Position numbers and translations under genes: made by a program. The notes beneath the pieces are model-generated. The model was not told the origin of the DNA, made no database searches, and saw only the letters and a list, made by a program, of their open reading frames with translations. Positions 56,760 through 64,000 of a DNA stretch of 64,000 nucleotides are shown here, one piece after another (positions within the stretch are counted from its first letter, which is position 1; every line of letters starts with the position of its first letter). Origin of the DNA: Phocoena phocoena (taxonomy: Eukaryota; Chordata; Mammalia; Artiodactyla; Phocoenidae); the NCBI RefSeq assembly GCF_963924675.1, contig NC_089220.1, positions 54,322,639 to 54,386,638 on the forward strand, written 5' to 3'.

Positions 56760-56950
56760 ATTTTTTATTTTATTACTTATTTTGGCTGCGCCGGGTCTTC
56801 GTTGCACCACGCGGGATCGTTTAGTTGCGGTATGCGGGCTTCTTAGTTGCAGCATGCATGTGGGATCTAGTTCCCTGACCAAGGATTGAACCTGGGCCCC
56901 CTGCATTGGGAGCCCATAGTCTTACCCACTGGACCACCAGGGAAGTCCCC
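56760..56950 (-). mobile_element. CHR-related SINE
   Basis: Antisense, ggctgcgccgggtcttcgtt to ggaccaccagggaagtccc. Perfect 10-bp duplication tgaataattt at 56750-56759 and 56951-56960. Confidence 0.92.
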
Positions 56951-57790
56951 TGAATAATTTGTTAAATTGTTAATCTGTGTAATGTGTTCCCAGCTGTAGA
57001 AATGTCAAAATGAAAGAAAGAGGGAGATTTGCATTTTAATTTCCCCCACCCCTGCCCCAATTTCCCTATTCCAAGCCTTTTTGTTCTCTTGTCACAGGGC
57101 TATGAAACTGTATCTGTAATTGGTCATGACTTCCTATAGCAGGTCCTAGGGGATAAAAATCCAAATCCTTGCGTTTACCATTTTGTTCTTGTTCTTACCT
57201 CTACTTTTATCTGGAACCTCTCTGTCCTGCTCACTGTGACACATGGAAGATTGACTTCTTTCATCTTCTTAGTTTCTGATCTTTGCAGGTACTTAGAATG
57301 TGCTTTTCCCTTCTTTTCTCATTGTCGAATAACTCAATCTTCAGAACTTATTTGAAATGTTGCTTCCTTGAAGATATCTTCTCTGATCCCACAAGCCTGG
57401 GTTATGATACTGTTATTTTGCCCATTAAAAATCATGATACCTACATTTTCATTATGGATTTTATCTTTACTAGACATGGAGTGTTGGATATAGTATGTTG
57501 CAAGATTGAAGTAAGGCTGTATGTTGTTATAAGTTAGGGACTAGGAAATTTCTACATTCTTCACAAATAATGCTGCAAAAAGAGAATAATGTGAACGCAA
57601 GAAGAGGATAGGGGTTATTCTTTCAGAGTGATTGAGTTTTCAGGCTTTAATAGCTAAATCAACTGGGGTACCAGGAACGGCTTGTGAAAGAGATTGCTGA
57701 TATTTGCAAATATATATTGTGTGTGTATGTGTATGTGTATTGCTGTTTAGCTACTGTTTATGTATTCCATGTATATTCATACATATACTC

Positions 57791-58121
57791 TTTTTTTTCT
57801 TTATTTTTGGCTGTGCTGGACCTTCGTTGCTGCACGCGGGCTCTCTCTAGTTGCAGCAAGCGGGGGCTACTCTTCGTTGTGGTGAATGGGCTTCTCATTG
57901 CAGTGGCTTCTCTTGTTGCAGAGCACAGGCTCTAGGCGCACGGGCTTCAGTAGTTGTGGCACGCGGTCTCAGCAGTTGTGGCTCACGGGCTCTAGAGCAC
58001 AGGCTCAGTAATTGTGGCGCATGGGCTTAGTTGCTCCGCGGCATGTGGGATCTTCCCGGACCAGGGCTCGAACCCCTGTCCCCTGCATTGGCTGGTGGAT
58101 TCTTAACCACCAGGGAAGCCC
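57791..58121 (-). mobile_element. CHR-type SINE, long form
   Basis: ctttatttttggctgtgctg to taaccaccagggaagcccc; lacks the usual actgtgccac before accagg. Flanks share catac..ctctttt. Confidence 0.9.
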
Positions 58122-58610
58122 CATACTACTCTTTTAAGTATATTCATATTGCTGTGTTAGGTATATATTTTGCTTTTTAAAGTTTTTTTTTTTTCTTCAG
58201 GTATCAGGTAATAATGTGCCCAACTCCAGGAGCTGAATCATAGTCAATACAAACCAACTGTGGTAATCCCATTCCTATTTGCCAATGACTGATTGAGGGA
58301 TAGTAGGGGTGACCCAATTCTGGTCAACGAGACATAAAGAGAAATTGGCTGTTTCTATGGGTGAAGGAGAGAGAAACTAGTTCTAGACATTATTTGAGCC
58401 CTGAATCAAGCCAGCTTTGAAGCCAGAGACTTTGACTTCTGTTATAAGCATCAATAAAAATAATTTTCCTTTTTGCTCATGCCAGTTGGGTTTTTTCTTT
58501 CCTTTTCTCTTTCTTCTCTTCCCTTCCCTCCTTCCTCCTTCCTTTCTTTTTATCCTCTTGGCCATAGATTTAATAAATGTAAAGCTGTAATTTAAATTCA
58601 GAACTCTGCC

Positions 58611-58738
58611 GGGAATCCCCTGGCGGTCCAGTGGTTAGGACTCTTGTGCTTTCACTGCCGATGGCCCAGTTCGATCCCTAGTCGAGGAAGTAAGATCCCA
58701 CAGGCCTGGCGGCGCGGCCATCAATCAATCAATCCATC
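58611..58738 (+). mobile_element. Short CHR SINE
   Basis: gggaatcccctggcggtcca to ggcggcgcggccatcaatca. Duplication aattcagaact(ct)gcc on both sides. Confidence 0.9.
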
Positions 58739-60987
58739 AATTCAGAACTGCCTTCAGAGTCAGTTCTCTCACAGGGGTCTGAAAGCATTACATTCCTCCT
58801 TTTTCCACCACCTGCTTCTCCTCCAGTGTTCTCCATTTCAGTTAATGGCATCAGCATTCACCAGTCTCTAGTGTGAGAAACTTCTTTAACTTTGACTCCT
58901 TTATGTTCCAAATCTACGTATGTCATCAATTTAGTCAGTCCTGCCATCAGAATACCTTTCAGATCTATTCTTTCAATTCTCACTCCTGTTATACTATTCT
59001 TTAGACCTTTACTATCTAGAATCTGGCTCTGAGCCCTGGATAGTAAGTAGATCACTATACTCTTTCCTATTGAAACTTGCTAGAACCTCACAATCTTTTT
59101 CAACACATTGAACAGGCAGACCTTATCTATCCATTAGGCTGGGACATCCTATGAAATCCATTTGCCACAGGAGGCCTTTGGATCGGTGTTTCCATCCAAC
59201 TATCCCTCTTCTACTAGTTAACTTTTAAAATACACCACCCCCACCCTTGAAAACATTGCTCCAGAATAAATTTCAAACGTATGTAACATTTTACTCAAGT
59301 ACTATTTATTCAGCACCCAGTATAGGCCAAGGCACCCAGTAAATGCATAGAGGTGAACAACTCATTCAAGACTGGTCATACCACACCATTGTCTTCATCT
59401 TACATAACATTGTCTCACACATTCCATATTTAATAAGAAAAAAAAAAAGACTATTTGCTAAACCTACAATTCACTTTGAAATCTGTTTATCCCATTGTTG
59501 CCCAGAGAAGAGTTTAAGTATGAATTTAGGTATTCTTTTACAGAACACATTATGAGACTTGAATTCATTCATGTTGATATAGTACTTAAATGATTTTGCC
59601 TTCGTTTGATGTATTTAACCTCATAACCAGCAATGAAATAAGTAGGGTTAGCTTATCTTGGCTCTAAAGATCTCTGTAGTGTTTCTGCCCATCTCTCCTC
59701 AACTTCATTTGCTGCTGGGAATAAGTTACCTTTGTACAGACTTTGAGGTTTACAAATGCTTTCTTACACATAATCCCATGTTAATTTTGTACCTCACACC
59801 AACTGCAGGATATATGTAAGGTTTAACAAGTAATAGTAAACCTGGTTTCCAAATCCATGCTTTCTGAATCAAAGTCTTATGCTCTTTACCTTCACAATTT
59901 CTTGCTTCCCTTTCTTCTCATCTCTCTTCTAGTCGTATCACTGTCTACCTCCCTTAGCACTTTGATATTCACTACTGTCTTTTTTGCCATGTTTTCTTCT
60001 CTTCACATTACCCTATTTTCAGATTCTCCTCAGATTACCATATTGTCATTTAAACTTTATTACACAGGCAATACATGTTGCTCATTTCTGAGAAAATAGA
60101 AATTGCAGAATAGTGTGCTGAAAATATTAAACTTCTTTACCCACAGATTACCACCATTAACATGTCGGTGTATATAATTCCAGTTCTGTTTTCTCTGTGT
60201 GTATATATTTAACAAACAGAGACACTGTATTTTGTAGTCAGGCTTTTTCCCTTTAACACATTGTGCACATGGCCCTGTGATTAAAATGATTAACATTTTT
60301 AGTAAATATGTGCTATCAATTCCATTGGGTGAATATGCCATTTAAATTTTTTGTTGTTTATTTTTTAGTTGCAGTGCTGGTGGGGTTAGACTTTTATCAC
60401 TATCACTGCTTGTAAAAAAAAAAACAAATTCCTTTATTTCAATTTATTCAAGCCTTCAGCTTTTCTTAAGTTCTTTCCATCAGTGATCAGTCTCCAATTC
60501 TTTCTGATTTCTGGGTTGGTAACAGTTCTTGGCAACAGAATCCTAGACTTCTGAGTGCTCAATATCAAGAAGTTACTAATATAGAGAAAAAACTTTTAGG
60601 CGTGGGACTCTGTTACATTATGGCTATTTTCTTTATAATAAAAACACGCAGATTGTGTGAAGTAAAGTTCCTACATTATTAGTAGCGATATATTTACTGT
60701 ACTTTTTTCAATGCAAAATTCAAACTATATATACTGAAAATAAGGAATGATTAAGCTTTAAATAACGTAGTGCTCTTCTTTGGCCTTTGAAATTTATATA
60801 TTTCAATATATCCAACAATCAATCAATGCAAATTTACTAGGCACATTTGCAATGCAACAAGGGCAGTGGTAAAAATTAATAAAATTTAGAATCTGTAACT
60901 ATTGTTTCAATAATGAATATCACAAAGGTTGAAGCAAAATTTAATAATGATTTCAGAGTTAAAACTGAAGTCAAAAGAATCTAAGCC

Positions 60988-61153
60988 AGGTGTTGGCAAA
61001 CTATGCCAGAGGCCTGAGCCAAGAATTTATTTACATTTTTAAAGGGCTGTAAAAAAACAAAAACAAAAACGACTATGTCAGAATCTGTGGCTTACAAAGC
61101 CAAAAATATTTATTTCCTGGTCCTTTACAGAAAATGTTTGCCAATTTTGGACC
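60988..61153. mobile_element. hAT (Charlie-like) element, second copy
   Basis: gccaggtgttggcaaactat to cagaaaatgtttgccaattt, same family as 22398-22613 but with a shorter middle. Confidence 0.65.
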
Positions 61154-61449
61154 TAAATTATAGGAACATAATAAAATACATTTAGAAGAAAAGGAATTTT
61201 AAAAGTATGTATTTAATTATAAAACAGTATATATAAACAGAAAAGGTAGCCACATCTTTACTCTCCTTTCAGATTAGCTTCAAACTTTTTTTTTTGCTTT
61301 TTTCCTCAGAAATTGCAGATAATACAAAGAATCACAATTTAAAAAGTAGCCAAATATCAATACATTAGAAAATTAGTCAGTGACACAGAAGTGAAAAAGA
61401 ATGAAGGTAGTTCACAATGGTAATAAAGTGATCTTAGAGTAAACTACAA

Positions 61450-61620
61450 CATAGAATCACAGAATTTTAGAGCAAAATGGAACCTTAAAAATCATCTAGT
61501 CCAGTGCTCACATTTTAGAGATGAGAAAATTGAGACCTAAATCTGGCAAGTGACTTGCCCAAGGTCACAGAGTGAATTTTCTGTAAAGCTAGAACTATAA
61601 CCCAGGTCTATTGTTAGGTC
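61450..61620 (+). repeat. MIR/CORE-SINE-like remnant
   Basis: aatcatctagtccagtgctc, gagatgagaaaattgagacc and gtgacttgcccaaggtcaca. Confidence 0.65.
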
Positions 61621-61739
61621 AAGAGATAGGTCAATATTGTATCAAGTATAACAAGTGAAAATGATAGGTCAATATCAGAATACATATTTTCCCCATTTTA
61701 ACAAATACGGAGTTGGAAAAATAGGACACCTCTCACACA

Positions 61740-62628
61740 TCTACAGAAATAAATCCTTTTATTTTATAACATTCCTTTTCATTTTTAAGATGCATACAGT
61801 ACTTGTTGCCCAAGAATTCTGAGAAAAGCTATAGAAGACCTGGCACTATATTTGAGAATTACACAACTGGGCAGCAAAATAACACCTTTATAAATGTCAG
61901 GACATATAGAAATAAAATTTAGTGTTTGCACATAAAAATAGGGAAATTACATTCAACACGTTTTCTTAAACGTGCATTTAAAATATTTAAATGTTTTCTA
62001 AAACTTTGGTCGTCATGCTTTATTATAACTTGTTAAATTTCACAATTATATAGATGATTAAACCCAAATGGTAAGCAAATATATCACATTAACACAGCAG
62101 CAAAAGCAAGCTAATACTGCACAATCATATTAGCAGACTGATTTCAGAAATACATGTTTTTCACAAATAGCACACAAAACTTAGTTTGTGATAACATAGT
62201 TCAGTGACTTTTCTTCCACTTCATAAAATAAGGCTGAGTAATGAGACATAGCAAAACATGATTACATAATAAAAAGTATATTTTTAATTAAAAGTCTAAT
62301 TGTACATATAGGGCAACAAATTTCAGTTTCTATAAAATAGTGCAAATGAGCAGGACTTTTCTCAAAAATATTAAAATTGGATTCATTCCACATGCCTCAG
62401 ATTTCATGAATATTAGATTAGATTATTTTAGATTTTTGTGTGATGGGTGCAAATGATAGGGTTGATAAAGGACAGATGTGTACTCACAGGCTGCAAATAA
62501 AAATAGCTATTGACTTAATTTACGGGATGAGAAGTGCAGGCACTGAAAATCTAACTTTAAAAAACTTCCATTTGTCATCATGTAAACAGTTTTGTTCATC
62601 ATATTTCATCAAAAATTCGTAATTCATT
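61740..62628 (-). terminator. TOGARAM1: TOGARAM1 3' UTR with polyA signal
   Basis: Minus-strand AATAAA at 61758-61763 gives a UTR of about 890 nt ending near 61740. A second AATAAA near 62020 would give a shorter form. No repeat is recognised between 61740 and 62628. Confidence 0.5.
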
Positions 62629-62882
62629 TCAAATTGTCATATCAAGCAATTCTTCTAAACTCTTTTTTATATGTGATGGTTGAGATGCAGCCTGATTTAA
62701 CAGATTCTGACCCATCTGTGTAAAAAGTGCTTTTGATAATTTAGCTGTGGCTGTGCGTATATTTCCTCCAGCTCCAGGCAGCGAGCCACTATTTGTCATG
62801 TTCCCTAAGAGGTGCCATAAAACAACCAACACTTTCTGTTCTGTGGCATGGGGCTTCCTTTGATAAAGTTCCGTAACAATAT
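62629..62882 (-). CDS. TOGARAM1: TOGARAM1 last exon, coding part
   Basis: 84 codons including stop. Acceptor ttttgtgtttcag. The stop TGA is at 62629-62631. Confidence 0.92.
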
Positions 62883-63826
62883 CTGAAACACAAAAATATG
62901 GTAAACAGTGAGGTTAAAAAACAAACAAATTCGAGTTCTGAGAATTAAAAAGCATATAAAATAAACGAAGCTTCTTCCCGATGCCATTTGCCCTGAAATG
63001 TTTGGTATCTTAAAAAAAAGTAAAGTCAGGGGCTTCCCTGGTGGCGCAGTGGTTTAGAGTCCGCCTGCCGAGGCAGGGGACACGGGTTCGGGACACGGGT
63101 TCGTGCCCGGGTCCGGGAAGATCCCACATGCCGCGGAGCGGCTGGGCCCGTGAGCCATGGCCGCTGAGCCTGCGCATCCTGAGCCTGTGCTCCGCAAGGG
63201 GAGAGGCCACAACAGTGAGAGGCCCACGTACCACAAAAAAAAAAAAAAAAAAAAAAGTAAAGTCAGAAACTTTGCTCCCAAAGATTGGGATCTTCAAGTA
63301 TTAGAAATCTATATATGACAGGCAAAAGTAGTAAAGACAGAAACCAAACCAAAAATTCATCACAATGTTTTCCAAATGTAGTTAAATCAAGACATATAAA
63401 GTTTTAACTCATGGACCTTTTATTAAATACGTAATTTGAAATAGTAGTTTTCCATCTGTACCAATATTTGATTTTAATGTCTTTTTATTTATCCTGTTTA
63501 TTTCTACTAACAAGAAGACTAAACACTTACTGGGGAAAAGAGGAATAAAATTCTTTTGAAGAAAATTTTTGGGTAAAAGTCTTAAAAGGTCCTCTTTCGG
63601 ATCATTATACAATTTATTTCTACTTCTTGGATAATGATATTGAGTTTAGTAGCTATCCTAAAATTGAATTGAAATGTCCATCAGTTTATCCTTAGTCAAT
63701 AAATTATTTCTTTAGAAATAACAATTTAAAAATATTTACCAGCAAGCTTTTCGGTCATATCCTGTTTTGCCTTTCCATTTAAAAACTGGGCTTTTGTGCA
63801 AAATGGCTGTAGAAGTAAGTAATTAT
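62629..63826 (-). CDS. TOGARAM1: TOGARAM1 3' end (last two coding exons in window)
   Basis: TOG array regulator of axonemal microtubules 1 (Crescerin-1, FAM179B) binds tubulin through TOG domains and shapes ciliary microtubules; human mutations cause a Joubert-type ciliopathy. The window holds only the C-terminus, 63826-63740 and 62882-62629. Joined, they read NYLLLQPFCTKAQFLNGKAK and on to DIVTELYQRKPHATEQ, LVVLWHLLGNMTNSG and a final LEELLDMTI before TGA. The helical repeats belong to the last TOG domain. Split Asp codons at both junctions keep the frame. The symbol rests on recognising the C-terminal sequence and on conserved synteny with PRPF39. Confidence 0.9.
63030..63248 (+). mobile_element. 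Young CHR SINE in last TOGARAM1 intron
   Basis: gggcttccctggtggcgcag to gcccacgtaccac and an A tail. About 18-bp duplication aaaaaaaagtaaagtcag on both sides. Internal tandem repeat gggacacgggttcg is doubled (about 63076-63104), duplicating the pol III B box. Confidence 0.95.
63740..63826 (-). CDS. TOGARAM1: TOGARAM1 penultimate exon
   Basis: 29 codons with split codons at both ends, NYLLLQPFCTKAQFLNGKAK then QDMTEKLA. Acceptor tttttgtttag, donor gtaaat. Confidence 0.92.
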
Positions 63827-64000
63827 CTAAACAAAAAGAATAACACAGAGACACATGTTTAAAGAGTTACAAGATCTTATTTATTTTCCATTACATAGCA
63901 TTGAAAGGAAAAAAATCCATGCAAGTGAATGCAAATGTGTTAGAAAGATTTAATTTACATAGTTAAACACTTTTTAAAATTCTCTATAAAACCTTAACAG
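63827..64000 (-). other. TOGARAM1: TOGARAM1 intron (partial)
   Basis: AT-rich intronic sequence up to the window edge; nothing recognised. Confidence 0.8.

Larger units (their letters stand above)
54561..61739. other. PRPF39-TOGARAM1 intergenic region
   Basis: 7.2 kb of old L2-like sequence (for example 55550-55830, 57280-57480, 58760-59110), three CHR SINEs, one hAT relic and an MIR. No gene or RNA gene seen. Confidence 0.75.

Overview
Organism and overall content. This is mammalian nuclear DNA: spliced genes with GT-AG introns, CpG-rich promoters, and introns full of SINEs, LINEs and fossil DNA transposons. The commonest young repeat is a tRNA-derived SINE of the CHR type. About 26 copies or fragments are visible, many with A tails and direct target duplications. 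CHR SINEs are known from cetaceans, hippos and ruminants. I see none of the ruminant BovB/Bov-A repeats and no pig PRE-1, so a cetacean (whale or dolphin) is the best reading. Gene order matches human 14q21 read in reverse: FANCM, FKBP3, PRPF39, TOGARAM1.

Layout. 1-597 (minus): the first coding exon of FANCM, cut off by the window edge after its donor at 71/72. 598-2307: the head-to-head interval with FKBP3, holding a FANCM-side promoter (NRF1, CCAAT and TTCCCGGAA motifs), one young SINE and an FKBP3-side promoter (perfect CRE, CCAAT, GC boxes). 2308-16190 (plus): all seven coding exons of FKBP3 (224 aa), polyA signal at 16452. 17475-38402 (minus): all thirteen coding exons of PRPF39 (667 aa), converging tail-to-tail with FKBP3, with its 5' noncoding exon and CpG promoter about 15.5 kb away near 53.9-54.5 kb. 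54.5-61.7 kb: repeat-rich intergenic DNA with no gene seen. 61.7-64 kb (minus): the 3' UTR and last two coding exons of TOGARAM1.

How the parts relate. PRPF39 is a U1 snRNP-associated splicing factor. Its intron 10 carries a C/D-box snoRNA identified here as SNORD127; the terminal stem, C and D boxes and an 18S rRNA guide are all legible and predict 2'-O-methylation of 18S G1447. FKBP3 intron 6 has the hallmarks of a U12-type (minor spliceosome) intron. PRPF39 intron 3 contains a repeat-free, coding-like segment with a strong acceptor that would introduce a stop three codons in, a candidate NMD (poison) exon. Intron 8 contains a candidate in-frame alternative terminal exon. All splice junctions of the three multi-exon models keep the reading frame.

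I found no gene cluster or novel enzymatic system. The most interesting signals are RNA-level (snoRNA, minor intron, candidate alternative exons) and recent retroposition history.
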